This document shows positions 21,817-33,850 of a stretch of 64,000 nt of DNA, one piece after another. Position 1 is the first letter of the stretch, and every line of letters begins with the position of its first letter. The position numbers were made by a program, and so were the translations under genes. Source of the stretch: Cymbidium sinense (lineage: Eukaryota; Streptophyta; Magnoliopsida; Asparagales; Orchidaceae); NCBI GenBank assembly GCA_021442155.1, contig CM038221.1, positions 151,457,601-151,521,600 on the forward strand. The letters run 5' to 3'. Below the pieces are notes generated by a model. That model was not told the origin of the DNA. It ran no database searches and saw nothing but the letters and a program-made list of their open reading frames with translations.

Positions 21817-24800
21817 CACTTTTATTTTCACTCACTCTTGATCGATTGAAGCCTAAGGAGAGTTAGAAAATATCAGAGAGCTTTCACAAGGCTCCTAAGA
21901 GAGGATTGATAATTCCCATTCTTCAATTTTGCACGGTGCAAAATAGGGGAGTTCACCTTGATTTCCAAATTCCTCTATACTTGATCTTAGCTTAATGCCT
22001 TCTACACTCATCATCCAAGGACTTGAGTCAAGCATCCACTAAGTTCTAGGCAAGGAGACAATTGGATCAAAGCCGAACTCAAGTTAGGGAGGAGGTGACC
22101 CATAGGAAGATCCACTCCATCTCAGGTGCTTTAAACTTCAATAAGGCTTCCTCTCAACCACACGAAGCTTCTTCAAGGGAATCGAGTGCCAGTGATCACC
22201 TCCGACGAGGTTAGTGAATTTTTGACCACTTAGGCTAAGAGGTGTTGGCCTTTTGTGAAGTGGATTTTAATCTCATAGGATCGTAGCTGTTGGATTGGTC
22301 TCTTTGGTCCTTTAGATGGTGTGGGTTGAGTCTTGATTGAATCCATGAAGATCGATCATCCTTGATTGTGAACGTTCACATTCCTCATGGAAGAACTCAA
22401 TCCATCCATCTACGCATTTTTAGACAGACAATTGAGGTTATTTCCCACATTTTAGAATTTAATCCCCCTTTTAAAACCATGGGTGTATCCAATGGCTAAG
22501 CATAAAAGCGTGTGCACCACCGCCGCTGCCTCTCCCTATTTGATAACTTAAGTAATGGCTCACGACATGTAAAGCACGACCACCGCCACATGCATCGGAG
22601 TGTGGATTAGTTAGGGATTAAGAAAATTCTTTATTAATTCCTAATTAATTCAAAAACCATCAAAAAATCATAACTATTTGAAGGAGAATTAGAAAAATAA
22701 AAGAAAAAAATGTCTTAGATAGATAATTTCATCTAGAAGATTCTAAAATTATTTTCAATGTATTTTGATTTCCCTTTTTCACTGAATTTGGATTTCTTTG
22801 GGAATGTTAATTAGTTAATTATTCCCTAATTAAACCACCCATTAATTTCAAACTTCTAGAGTTCATTTTATGAAATGACATCTGCCTCTCCTAATTTTCT
22901 TGAAATTTATTGAGGCCTTGATTAGGAAAATTGCTAGCTCATTCCCTAATTTCCTCTTTCATATAATTAATGGTAATAAAAATCTAATTGGTGGATTTTC
23001 TTATGATTAAGTTGGATTAAGGTTAGATCCTATGAGCAGGGTTTAGGGAATAATTTTGGGATATTTCCCTTAAGCTATTCCCTAAAGCCTCTTTTCTCTC
23101 CTTAATCCCCTTCTTAATTAAGGGTTAATTCATTAATTACCCTTTTAAATAATTTTCAAAAATTCTATAAATCTCCAAAACTTAATTAATCTATCTTGGG
23201 TAGATTCTTAGGTGTTCAATAGCCTAAGTCTAATTAAGGAAATTAAACCCTCTTTCATAAGTGTGAAAGAGTGTTTTAAAAGTACTTAAGCTAAAATTCC
23301 TTAGTTTAATTAACTTTTAATTGTGAGCCAAATCGCATTAGGCCTTTTCATTGCTAGGTGCATTGAAAATTTACATACCTTGTGAGTTTATGTCATCTCA
23401 TTGGCTCATAATTACTTAGTTAATTTTTCTAAGGTGGTGTAGGTAAGGATTAATTAAGTCACTTAATGCATACCTTAACCTAATCAACACTTAAAAATAG
23501 ATTTAATTATTTGAAAATTAAACTAAAATACAAAACACATGTGGGAATGGGTTAAGAATAGCAAACTCATCTCACTCCTTTAAAATTAAATCAAACTTTA
23601 AACAAACAAAAATCATTTTGAAACTCGCTTTGATCTATTCTAAGTTTTCTTATTCTTTAATAAATGTCTTAGGAATTTAAGTAAAGTGAGCATGATTACA
23701 TTGCTTTAGATCTTTCCCAATATGTTAAATTGTATGCCATGTGACCTATGCATCCATGATTTCATGCTTTCAAAGTTTTAAAATGAAATTGTTTACTTTA
23801 TGTCAAATGTGCATGTGTTGGCTAAAGTAAAATATGAATGGCTATTAACACTACTAAATCCAAATTATTTTCAAAATCTATAAATAAAACACCAAATCTG
23901 AAAGTGTGTTATTCTTATAATTTAATTATAAGCTTGTATGTGGTTGATTATAAAGTAATGCTTAGTGTAGTCTTTCTTTTCTTTCTTATGTTAGTATAGT
24001 TCTAAATATGGGTTAGTAAGATGTAGGGTTCATTTGAAAAGAACCCAACACTTACTTAATTCCAAACCCTATTCATCTCTATGCTCTTACTTAAGAAGAA
24101 TTTCTTACACTTGCATGAATAAATTGCATAAACAAAATGAAACCATTAAGCAAACTTTTGCATATTCTCTTTCCACTTTATTTCTTTTATATGCATGTTT
24201 GTACTTAAGGAAAGTGGTATATTAGTCTGGACAACCCCGAGATTGTGAGGCTTTAAGTAGCCCTAAGTAGGTCTTGTACCTTACACCTCTGGTTAACAAT
24301 GGCACTGTACTCACTTATGCCTTTCTTACTTTCATGCATGTATGTGAAATTTTGGATAAGGAAAACCTTTTCTACTTAAGAAAATCATGCATGTTTAACT
24401 TCTAAATTTTCTTAAATGGATTACTTAGCATGCATCATAAAGTATGTTAACTACTCATTTGCATGTATAGATATGCTTAGGGTCCATCCATATGCATGTT
24501 ATATATTGGGAAAGAAATGAAGTAATGTGTTATGTGAATTTTGATTCATTTTTTCTTAATCTTAAAATGCCTTTCTTTTGAATAGGTTTGTTTAGAGTTG
24601 ATCTAAACTTAGGATTAATTAAAAGATGTAATCAAAACATTCACCTAAATGAAATTAAAAAATGTGAACTTACCTTAGAAATTACTTAAGGATTAGGGAA
24701 GGAAAGAGAAGTCCTCTTCTCTTTCCCTCTCATAACTTAGTAATTAATTGTAGGTTACACTTAAACCAAATTAAAATATAAAATAAAAATAACCCAAAAT

Positions 24801-26531
24801 ACTTAAACAACTTAAATGAAACCCTCCTCTAAGTTGAACATGTTCTTCACACTTAGAAAATTCAAACCTAAAGTCCTAAGCTAAGCATGCCACACAAACC
24901 TTCAAAGCACACACATTAGCCTAAGTCACCACTTCTAGCTTTAGGTTAGGTCAGTGCATGGCTTGATGTTATGTTTTATTTTATGATGAATATTTTAGAC
25001 TGGATGTTAGGGTGTATGCTCGTAGAATGGATGGTAGGACGTGTTTAGTCTAACTATTCTTTTCTACAGGGGATTGTGCTGAAGGGTGCTATCATAAATA
25101 AAAAAATAAATGCTTGCTGGTGCTTTATACCCTTATAAATCATAGGGACTTAGTCACCCATGTGTGGGGTGATAAGTCCAATATATATGCTTGGGATTTG
25201 TGTTGTGTGATTTGACTAACCTTTATTTTATAGGTGTTAGTTAGATTTATGCTTTTCCTTTTCATGTAAAAGTTTGTATATTTAGGATTATTAGAATGAT
25301 TTGTTATGGGGGATTAAAATAAGCATTGGTCATAAGATTTCATCTTATGCACCATGTGAATCCTTGGAGCATCTACCATTCAACCATCCAAAGTAAGATC
25401 TAAAGAAAGAAAGAAGAAAAGAAGAAAGCAGAATAAAGCTTGAAGAACCCCCCATAATAATGAATTCCTTTTTCTTAATTGTGATTCAATTCATTTATAA
25501 TCCGGGTTGTATAAGGGTAAAGCTCGGCTATCCAAATTTATTATTTTGGGTTTGTATGGTGGTGCCCGACCACAAATGACCATTTATTCTTTTTTGCGCT
25601 AGTTTTATAAATTGATTGATGTTTGTTTAACTTATGCATTAAGTGGCATGCTTTTCTTAGTTTTTTCCTTGCTTTATATATGGCCTAGATATGGATTAGG
25701 ATCTTTTGGAAAAAAATAATTTTTTTACCCAACTTAACAAATTTAAATTAAAATAAAATAACTCATAACCTCACCTATAGCTTAGGATTAAAATCAAGAT
25801 AAAAGAATTAGAAACCCCTTAGATGGATGAGTTCTTTTCTTTATACTATCATGCACAACAACATCTTATTTTACTCTTGATTGGAGGGCTTCCATCTTTG
25901 CCAGAGAACCTGGCTTGACCTTTGAGGGCCATGGTGGAAACTCACCTCCTAAAATTCTAGCTGATTTTGACCAATAATCTATTTTCTCATGCATTAGTCA
26001 TAAAATCCTAATAGCCTAAGTCAAAATGATTGTCCAAAAATAAAATAAAATGAAATTTGAATTGCATTAGATTTAGGTCATTTGAAGCATGTCCCTTTAC
26101 ATGATATAATCTCTTCAAGGAGTGAGTTTAAAGGCTTAGTCTCTTTCTAAATAAAAATAACCTAGCTATCTTGCATAAGAATAAAGACTTGTCTACATGT
26201 ATTTAAAATCATAGGAGGAGTTAGTTGGCAGCCACCCCCAGGTGGTTGTAAGTCCAAGTTGTCGGGTGGTTTGTCCTCTCTTGTGGAGACAAACCAATTA
26301 CCACTTTTTGCCTTAGATTTAGGTTGTGCTTCTGGCCTTCGCCAAAGCTTCCTAGATTTATGTTCTGATGTTACTTCTCCCCTTTATGAGCTTTAAGCAT
26401 AGTTCCTTACCTCTTAGGCATTTCTTTAATCTTGTGTTAAGGAATCTTAAGTCCTAAAATTATAATGAAAAATGTAACTCAAATAAATTAAATCAATTTC
26501 TAAAATATAAAGCCCAGATATTGGATAGTTT

Positions 26532-26569
26532 GAGATGCTCGCTAGGCTTCCTAGCATCGTGAGCATCTC
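26532..26569 (+). other. Covarying hairpin in R-U5 (3' LTR copy)
   Basis: GAGATGCTC and GAGCATCTC with inner GCTAGG and CCTAGC, the same pairing as at 6482-6519. One loop-side base differs. Confidence 0.6.
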
Positions 26570-27397
26570 CTACTTATTCCCATTTTGGCTTCGATTATAA
26601 CTCCCTCTTTTGATCAATCTCATTTGATCTTCAAAAATATAAACCAATTGATTGATAGTCCTTTCTATTGAAATCTTTTGAGACAATGATCATTTACCTT
26701 AATTGAGAGTTTTCCTAAAGGATCCTATCCTTCAGGATGCAATTAACTATGGGGCTTGCCCCTGTAGGGAACTTAATGAACCTAGTTTAAAATAAACTCT
26801 GCTTTACTTTTTCATTCAAAATAGGGGAAGAATCTCTGGTACATATGCAGACCCATCATCCTTAGGAGTCCTTATTGAAGTGATTGGTTCCATTAAAAGG
26901 TAGTGACTTCTGTCTTTCGAGATAGTACTATACCTTGATGATGTATTTGATCACCTGAATAAGTACATCTATGGATCTACATGGTGTCCTACTTACTCCC
27001 ATTTTGGCTTCGATTATAACTCCCTCTTTTGATCAATCCCATTTAATCTTCAAAAATATAAACCAATCGATTGATAGTCCTTTCTATTGAAATCTTTCTA
27101 GACAACAATCATTTACCTGAATCGAGAGTTTTCCTAAAGGATCTATCCTTTAGGATATAATTAACTATGAGGGCTTGCCCCTGTAGAGAACTTAACAAAC
27201 CCAATTTAAAATAAACCCTGCTTTACTTTTCCATGTAAAGTAAGGGAAGAATCTCTAGTACATATGCACCCTGCCCTGGGAGTCCTGAAGTGATTGGTTC
27301 CATTAAAAGGTAGTGACTTCTGTCTTTTGAGATAGTACTATACCTTGATGACATATCTGATCACCTGAATAAGTACATCTATGGATCTACGTGGTGT
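26569..27397 (+). repeat. 419-base tandem duplication inside the 3' LTR
   Basis: CCTACTTATTCCCATTTTGG at 26569 recurs, with one change, at 26988. Both copies run through the gatcaatc, hairpin and GGATCTACRTGGTGT segments. The 5' LTR has a single copy, so the duplication arose in this LTR after insertion or during the last reverse transcription. Confidence 0.8.
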
Positions 27398-27493
27398 CTT
27401 CCCAAGATGAATTTCCATACATATAGTTTTTCCTCTCCTTTCACCAATAGATTTGAAGGCATCACTATTTATGTGTGTGGGAATTTTTCTCCA

Positions 27494-27975
27494 TAGTGCT
27501 TTTGAATGCAATACCATTATCGAATATAATTCATCAAGGCACCCCAAACCTATATACAATATGGTTCCTGAAAAACTGAAGCACATGCGGAGCTGTGACC
27601 TCTCTGAGTGGGATTACTTCCGCCAACTTAGAAAAGTGGTCGGTGGTAGCTAAGATGAACCGATTCCCCTTAGAAGAAGGAGGATTGATCAGACCCATAA
27701 TGTCGATACCCCAACACTAGAATGGTCATGAGGCCAATGTAGGATGTAGAATGTTGGGTGGTTAGTGGAGGACCATGCCGTGTACCTGACACTGATGGCA
27801 TCTCCTAGCTACGTCCATGTAGTCTGTAATCATCAAAGGCCAATAGTATCCTAGTCTCTTGATCTTTGTCTTCATATTCAGACCGGATTGATGTGCTCTG
27901 CATAGAATTGAATGTACCTCAGTTATAATGCCACGTGCTTTGTGTTTATCTAAATAGCGTAACCACATTTGGTCA
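27494..27975 (-). pseudogene. pol: Integrase fragment of element B, cut by element A
   Basis: N-terminal zinc domain (HSILCRAHQSG then RRCHQCQVHG) and the first part of the catalytic core with SSKGNRFILA, of a Tat integrase. Reading leftward, it stops at AFKST, just past the second catalytic Asp (DNG-type site near 27515), where the 3' LTR of element A begins. The rest of this integrase should lie left of the window beyond element A. The remaining sequence has a few stops. It closely matches the integrase of element D (59770-60900), so A, B and D are one family. Confidence 0.82.
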
Positions 27976-28660
27976 AAGGACCGTCATTACAGGGTGCCAT
28001 CAACAAGAGCATAGGAGAAAGCTCTCTGTTTCACCTGATGGGCTTGTGACTTTTCTTGAGGTAGTTTACAGGTGTTCAAATAATCTATGAATGGTTGCCT
28101 CCAGTCCAGCTCTTTGTCCATTTTGGCAATGAAAACCTCCCTTTCAAGAGAAATCCTCTCGACGAGTTCAACATCAATAAGAGATAAGACTTGTCTATTT
28201 TGAATCCTTATTAAAATGGACTCATCTTTCGAACATGTCAATTCTTTGGCAAGTTTGGCAAAAACATCTGCTACTGCATTCTCTGCTCGAGGAACCTTGT
28301 AGATGGTGACTTCTAGAATTTGGGCTAACAACTTCATGGTATACCCATGGTAATGAAGAAGCTTGGGTTTGAGAACCTTGGAGGACTTGACAATCTAGTT
28401 GATGACCAATTGAGAATCCCCAAAGATGTTGATGCTTTTGACACAAATAGTGATGACTAACTCTGGACCGATAATTAAAGCCTCATACTCAGCTTCATTT
28501 TGGTGCAGGGGTTAGAAAGATAGTACGAGAATCTCATCACATCATGGTCTAGAGTTTGGAGAACTAATCCTACCCCTGCCTTTCCTAGAAGAGTAGATCG
28601 TGGTGCTTACCCTTTATGAAAAGAAGCTACACCATCAAAATACATCTCCCATTGGCATTT
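27976..28660 (-). pseudogene. pol: Second RNase H (aRH) and spacer (element B)
   Basis: Archaeal-type RNase H of Tat elements. WEMYFDGVASFHKG (about 28610-28650) has the first Asp; the NEAEYEAL-like and GDSQLVIN-like motifs are broken by frameshifts around 28380-28500. The end of the domain, VPRAENAVADVFAKLAKEL (about 28230-28290), carries the last Asp and runs on in a long open stretch (27987-28337) into the spacer before integrase, which includes ELDWRQPFIDYL. The latter is also present in elements A, C and D. Confidence 0.8.
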
Positions 28661-29160
28661 GTCAACCTCCCCTAAGTTTATGATTTGTTCATTAGGGAGA
28701 TCATCACTAAGTGGAGAATCAGCAGGAAGTGGGTGTGCTGCTAAGAAATCTACTAGTGCTTGTCCTTTTATCGCACGGAGGGGTACAAATGTGGTATCAA
28801 ACTGCGAGAGGATCATGGACCATCATGCAAAACATCTAGATAGCATTGGCCGTGTCATGAGATACTATAGTTGATTTGTTTTAGAGATCAAGTTCACCTT
28901 ATGAGAAAGCATGTAGTGTCATAGCTTTTGAGAGGCAAAGATCAAAGCTAGCAACATTTTTTTGGCTAGAGGAGAAAGAATATAGTAAAGAATAAGTGGC
29001 CTGCCCGGGATAAGGGCTACTAGAACTGGCGGCTTCACCAAATACTACTTGATGTCTTCAAAGGCATGCTGACACTTGTCATCCCACTTAAACTTGGCAT
29101 TCTTTTTGACAAGTGCTAAGAATGGCTTGCATCTCCCTATGGGGTTGGAAATAAAGTGTC
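28661..29160 (-). pseudogene. pol: RNase H domain, internally deleted (element B)
   Basis: Ordinary Ty3 RNase H after RT. The C-terminal end reads ILSQFDTTFVPLRAIKGQALVDFLAAHPLPADS and passes directly into the aRH, which shows the two RNase H domains side by side. Comparison with element D shows about 130 bases lost near 28970-29000, covering the LLAQAN...YYL core with the catalytic residues. The start of the domain (KKDAKFKWDDKC-like, about 29060-29110) is present. Confidence 0.78.
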
Positions 29161-29800
29161 TTAGATACGCCACCCATCCTTGGAAGGATCTAAGTTGAGT
29201 TATATTATCTTAATCATTTCTAAGATAACTTTAATCTTTTATGGATCTATTTCTATTCCCCGGTGTTAGACAATAAACCCAAGGAATTTCCTTGAAGCTA
29301 CTCTGAATGCATACTTCAAGGGATTCATTTTGAGGTTATATTATCTTAACCATTTGAAAACTACTCTCAAGTCAAAGATATGGTCTTCCTTTTCTCTGCT
29401 CTTGACTACTAGATCATCAACATAGTAGTCAACCTAACAATGGATGAGTTCATTAAAGATCTGAGTCATGGCCCGTTGGTATGTAGCACCAGCATTTTTA
29501 AGGCTGAAAGGTATGACCCTATAACAAAAGATTCTGATCAATGTTCAGAAAGCAGTGTTTCTTTCATCTTCAGTAGACATCTTGATTTGTTTGTAGCCAG
29601 ATGACCCATCCATGAAAGAGAAAATTGCATGAGATGAGGCGATGTTCACCATTAATTTTAGTATAGGAAGAGGAAACTCATCCTTAGGACATACCTAATT
29701 TAAGTTCCTAAAATTGACGCATATACAAATTTGGTCATTCTTCTTCTTAACTGGGATGACACTGGCTAACCAGGTAGGATATTTTTCTTACATGATGAAA
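29161..29800 (-). pseudogene. pol: Reverse transcriptase pseudogene (element B)
   Basis: Copies element RNA into DNA. The fingers and palm read ICICVNFRNLN, then CPKDEFPLPI, then FSFMDGSSGYKQI with the first catalytic Asp (about 29600). YVDDLVVKSREK follows with the YVDD box at 29413-29424. The thumb continues to the RNase H. Motif order and spacing match the intact family pattern, but in-frame stops such as the one just before VDYYVDD and several frameshifts kill it. Confidence 0.83.
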
Positions 29801-31240
29801 CTAACATCGATCAGTTCTTGACTTTAGAAATGACCTGTTGTTTAATTTCTAATCGCATGTGTCTAAGAGCTTTCTTGATAGAGTTAGCATTATGATCTAT
29901 TGTTAGCTTGTGGATTGCTACATCAAGAGATAATCTAGACATCTCTTCATAACTCCATGCAAAGTAGTCTTTAAACTCAATCAATAGCCCAACTAAGTTA
30001 TTGGTTTCTTCACTCAAAGAAATGAACCCGTATGTACATGGAATTTTTTTACGTCGAGGTTGATTTCTTTAAGCTTATCAATTACTGAATGGATCTCCTC
30101 TTCAAATTCTAGTGGTGAATCTTTGATTTGGAGATCATCTGGATCATCTAATGTTTCTAAACACACATTCTCATAAGAGTTGGTGTTGTGTGAAAAGAAT
30201 CTATTAGACTCTAAATGATTGGTAACAACTAAGTAGTAGTCATCATCATCGACTGGACCAACTGTATCGAATCATAGTCCTACTCTGGATTGTGCTTCCT
30301 TGCCTGTATTATTCCATAGCTTTTCAAAGTACTCTGACCTGTGCCTGTATCATGTATGAGGAACTAAACCTTTATGTATAAGATTATGAACACAAGGCGA
30401 GTAAAAGTCAAATGATAATTCTATTAATTCTTTAAATGTATCCTCCTCAAGTTCTACATCAACTTCAGGACTTGAGGATGATGATCCCAAAAATAATCTC
30501 TTTAGCTTCATATCACTGGAAGACTTATGGGCTTCCTTAACTACTAAACCTTCAACTTTTGAGATGAAAGAGGTTAGAGCTAAGGTTCCCAGCTGTTGTA
30601 TGAAAGATTCACATAAACTTGATTCAAAAACTTTGCTTTATCTAGAGGCCTGATCTTCGTTGTCATATGGATCAAATGTCACCTCCAATGAAACCCACTA
30701 AGAGGGGTTGGCTGGTATACTAATCACATTAGACTCATCCTCCCAGCTAAATTCCAAGTCTATGTGAATAATAGGGGTACTTCTATGAACTGGAACATGA
30801 CCTATGTTGGTTGATGGCCAACCAGGGAGTCTTTCACCTCTGGAACTGCTTTTGCTTCTACCTCTGCCTCTATCTGGTGGAGGTTGAGTCATTCTACCCA
30901 CATGTCCATATGATGGGATGAACTGTGGGTGGAATGTGATATGCAGATCTATTTCTTCTTCAATTCCCCTTTCTTGTTCACTTGGGTTTTTATTTTTTTT
31001 CTTTTTCTTTTATCTTTTTTTCTTCATTTTCTTTTTCTTTTGAATTTGAGTTTTGTCCAAGTTCACGAGAAAGGGTGTTTTGAGGTAGATAGTAGATCGC
31101 ATCTTCATAAATCTCAACCTCTCTAACTAAAAATGACTTTTCATCTCCATTGACATAGTATTCAATCCCATCCTTTCTGAACTTGATGCACTGATGGAGG
31201 GAGGATGGAATTATCTTATTCTGATATATCCAAGGCCTGT
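29801..31240 (-). pseudogene. pol: PR-RT linker, acidic and low-complexity (element B)
   Basis: About 1.4 kb of former coding sequence between PR and RT. From the PR side it has a Lys/Glu run (KEKENEEKKIKEKEKK, about 31000), then TQPPPDRGRGRSKSSSRGE (about 30840-30900), a VEGLVVKEAHKSSSDMKLKR-like part, the acidic VELEEDTFKELIELSFDFY (about 30400-30460), VDDDDYYLVTNHLE (about 30210-30250) and finally YFAWSYEEMSRLSLDVAIHK just ahead of RT. Element D has the same linker and C a diverged one. I recognise no domain. In Ogre elements an intron is known near this place; I did not find a convincing pair of splice sites. Confidence 0.6.
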
Positions 31241-31560
31241 CAAGCAAAGCAATGAATGAAGTATTCGAATCAATTATGTAAAACTTGGCTTCAGTCTTCC
31301 AATCACCTATCTCCAGGTAACATTATGGAACCTAAAGACCGCTCTCCTTGCTCATTGAATCCTCTCAACATCATCCGATCTCCTAGAGTGTGGAGATGTC
31401 GATCCTCAAATAGGCAAGGGCCTTTAAACTCATAATGTTCACTGATGCACCTGGATCGATGAGAACTGCAAGTCTCAATCGCCATGTCAAGTGTGTGATG
31501 TAGGGGGTGCTCTAAGTCCCCTAGAAGAAGGTCTTCATCTGTGAAAGTGATCCCCTAGAC
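31241..31560 (-). pseudogene. pol: Retropepsin (PR) pseudogene (element B)
   Basis: Aspartic protease. LAVLIDPGASVNIMSLKAL carries the active-site Asp as DPG (31449-31457). A frameshift separates it from the flap-side part, which reads GFNEQGERSLGSIMLP in another frame (about 31320-31370). The same order is found in element C as IDPGSFLNLM then GFNEKGQKTVGS. Pro at the DPG position in two families suggests that it is a lineage trait and not decay. Confidence 0.75.
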
Positions 31561-32417
31561 TTCTTTTGTGTAATTTACCTCCTCACCTATAGCGATCAGC
31601 TAAGTTAAGCATATCTCAAGATCAAGGAGAGTCTTGATTAATGATTACCTCATCTCTTTGGATAATACAATAGTAACATATATGCTTAGCTTAGATGATA
31701 ACTTTTTTAGATGAGAGAGGACATTGTAGTCCACCTTGGACTGATCCTCCATAAGCATATCCAAGGATAGAGTATCCTTTGGAGGGGCTTCTCGATCCTC
31801 TGTACTATGACTTATTTCCCTCATCTTGGTGCTCAAGAGGTGAGCCTTACCACCAGAGGTTGACGGTGATCTCTTGTGGTAATGGAAGATTCTACACACA
31901 TCGCTCACCTAGCCTTCTCCTATGGGACCCTCAAAATTGAATGATTCCAAGTCTATCTCAAGAGGTGAACCCTTAGTATTCATAGTAGGGGAGTCCAACT
32001 CTGAATCAGAAGGAGGAAGATCAAAATTGTTATAGTTATTTTGACTTGAAAAGTTATCATTAAGAATAGAAGTAGATATCCATTAGAAGTGACACAAATG
32101 TAATTCAAGCTAGCTTTATTCTTCAATTTTTTTAGATTTGATAGGTGGTATAAAGTAAAAATCAAGTAAAGTAAGTGAGATAATGGATTTGATACCCTTA
32201 TCCGTCGATATAAGAGTTCTACTAGTAGAAGAAGAAGAACTAGATGAAGTAAAGGAAGTAGATGATGTGGTAACTAATTAGATGAGGCTTGACTCTATCG
32301 GTTGCACTGGGTTATCTGTGACACATGTCGCCGTACTGAACTCCACCTTCCCCCTGAGTTGACACTGGTAACTAGCAAACTTTCCTTGATGTTGGAGGTT
32401 TGAGCTAACTCAGGCAC
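31561..32417 (-). pseudogene. gag-PR spacer (element B)
   Basis: Degenerate spacer. It includes VDYNVLSHLKKLSSKLSIY (about 31680-31730), shared with element A near 13570-13630, and a Ser/Lys-rich stretch (31980-32290) with stops. No known domain. It precedes PR in both A and B. Confidence 0.55.
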
Positions 32418-32990
32418 CTACAAGAAAAGTTTCTTGATCTTCTGAATGATATTTTTAGAGGTTTTGGATAAAGAGATATCCCAACCTTCTTTGGTTTTGG
32501 AAGGATCACAAGTATCCCTAAGGATTACCCTAGTGGAGCTAGATGGTTGTTCCATAAAGTATTCCTTCAGGATAACTACAGCAGCGGTCTTGAAGCTATG
32601 TTCAAGCCAGTCCTTAAATGTGAAGCAATCCTCCAAAGCATGACTTAGCATATGGTGGTAGGGGGAAAAGTTAGGATCATGGCTTTTTCCCACTTCCTCC
32701 GGTCTCCTAGGCTCAGGTAGCTGAAAATCAAGCTTCTTTAAGAGATTTTTAAAGATCTGCTTGATTACCTCCCTCTTAAATGAATAAGGTTTGTTGAGCT
32801 TATCTAAAAGAGTAGTGGACCATACCACTGGTATATGGGTATGTATACCGATGGATGAGGTGGAAGGTGCCATAGGTCGTAGGAGGCCTAGGGTGGTAAT
32901 AAAGTAGGTGGAAGGAGAGGTTGTGGTCTCTCTCTGACTAATCTCTCGATTTCTTCCCTTATCTATCATCACACTATTCCCGGCTTCTTC
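32418..32990 (-). pseudogene. gag: gag C-terminal part with zinc-knuckle relative (element B)
   Basis: A 184-codon open stretch, the longest intact piece of this gag. In order it has a Ser/Thr/Pro-rich start (frameshifted relative to the Pro-rich linker in A), the motif LLDKLNKPYSFKREVIKQIF, QLPEPRRPEEVGKSHDPNF, then SPYHHMLSHALEDC, where a Cys-x2-His-x4-His-x4-Cys pattern has lost its first Cys to Ser, and KTKEGWDISLSKTSKN at the end. The knuckle-like segment would bind element RNA. The motif KLNKxYSFKRE is also present in element C (LKEKLNKEYSFKREI), so it is older than the family split. Confidence 0.78.
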
Positions 32991-33850
32991 TCATAGACCT
33001 TACGTGACTTTGCTTTGGGCAATGGTTTTGAAAAGGAAAGCTTTCCTCCTTGTAGACTATCCACCTTGTTGATTAGCTTCTCAAATATTTTGATAGTGAA
33101 GCCCTGAAGTATGAAGGCGACTAGGCCATGGATATTATTCATAAGAATCTCAATGGCATGCTACTCAGATAGCTACAGCTTGCATTTCATACTCAGGTTA
33201 TACCATATGAGAATATAGTCAAAAAGGGACTCACTTGGGTGTGGCTGAGCTACAATGAGATTGCCAACAACAACCCTTTGTTGAGCTCTAGCAAACCACT
33301 TGATAAAGAGTTGCTCCAACTCAGTAAATGTCTTTACTGAACCATTGGGAAGTTTAGCATACCAATCAAAAGCTATCCCTACTAGGCTACTGATGAAGAG
33401 GTGGAATAGCAAAGTGTCACTGCCACAGGTGTTACAACAATTGGCCCTGAAGTGTGCAATATACTACCTCAAGTTTTCACTGCCATCAAAACTCTTGAAG
33501 GAAGGTGGCACGAAACCCTTGGGATATTGGATTGCATCAAATTCCTCTGGGTAGGGTCTACCCTTTGGAATTGATGATCCTCCTCGGGCTTGAGCTAATG
33601 CTTCCTTCACCTGCTACTTAAGCATATATCTAATATCTTTCTCCTATATGGAGGTACTTTCCACTACCTTTCTATACATGCTAGTGCTACCTTGCTCAAT
33701 AGGAGGTAAGGTCTTGGTTGGGTCCAAGACATGCACTAACTCTGGTTGACTAATATTAGCTATAATAGGATGAACCGCTAGGGCTTGTTTCTGAAGTACT
33801 GCGACTATTGTTAATAAGTCCTCAAGCTGCCTCGCCATCCTATCTATTTA
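32991..33850 (-). pseudogene. gag: gag core (capsid) pseudogene (element B)
   Basis: The retrotransposon-gag domain. Reading along the element: a coiled-coil-like stretch (RQLEDLLTIVAVLQKQAL, about 33780-33838), PELVHVLDPTKTLPPIEQG, EEFDAIQYPKGFVPPSF-like sequence (about 33480-33560), then GIAFDWYAKLPNGSVKTFTE and LEQLFIKWFARAQQRV (about 33260-33380), the best-kept core helices. It ends toward LINKVDSLQGGKLS near 33050. One stop and at least one frameshift interrupt it. Known capsid folds of Ty3 elements have the same order. Confidence 0.8.

Larger units (their letters stand above)
19279..27493 (+). mobile_element. Element A 3' LTR
   Basis: Complete LTR of about 8.2 kb, or about 7.8 kb without the 419-base duplication near its end. 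It starts TGTTGACCTCATTTTTT and ends TTCTCCA, giving the usual TG...CA. The left boundary is where the 5' LTR of element B (42667) also starts. The right boundary is where integrase sequence of element B begins. The LTR contains four ~180-bp U3 repeats, the W-box-dense stretch (~20680-21480), TATA (~21801), the GC-rich island remnant (~22500-22615), the purine microsatellite (~25395) and the conserved hairpins. No frame inside it is conserved. Confidence 0.85.
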
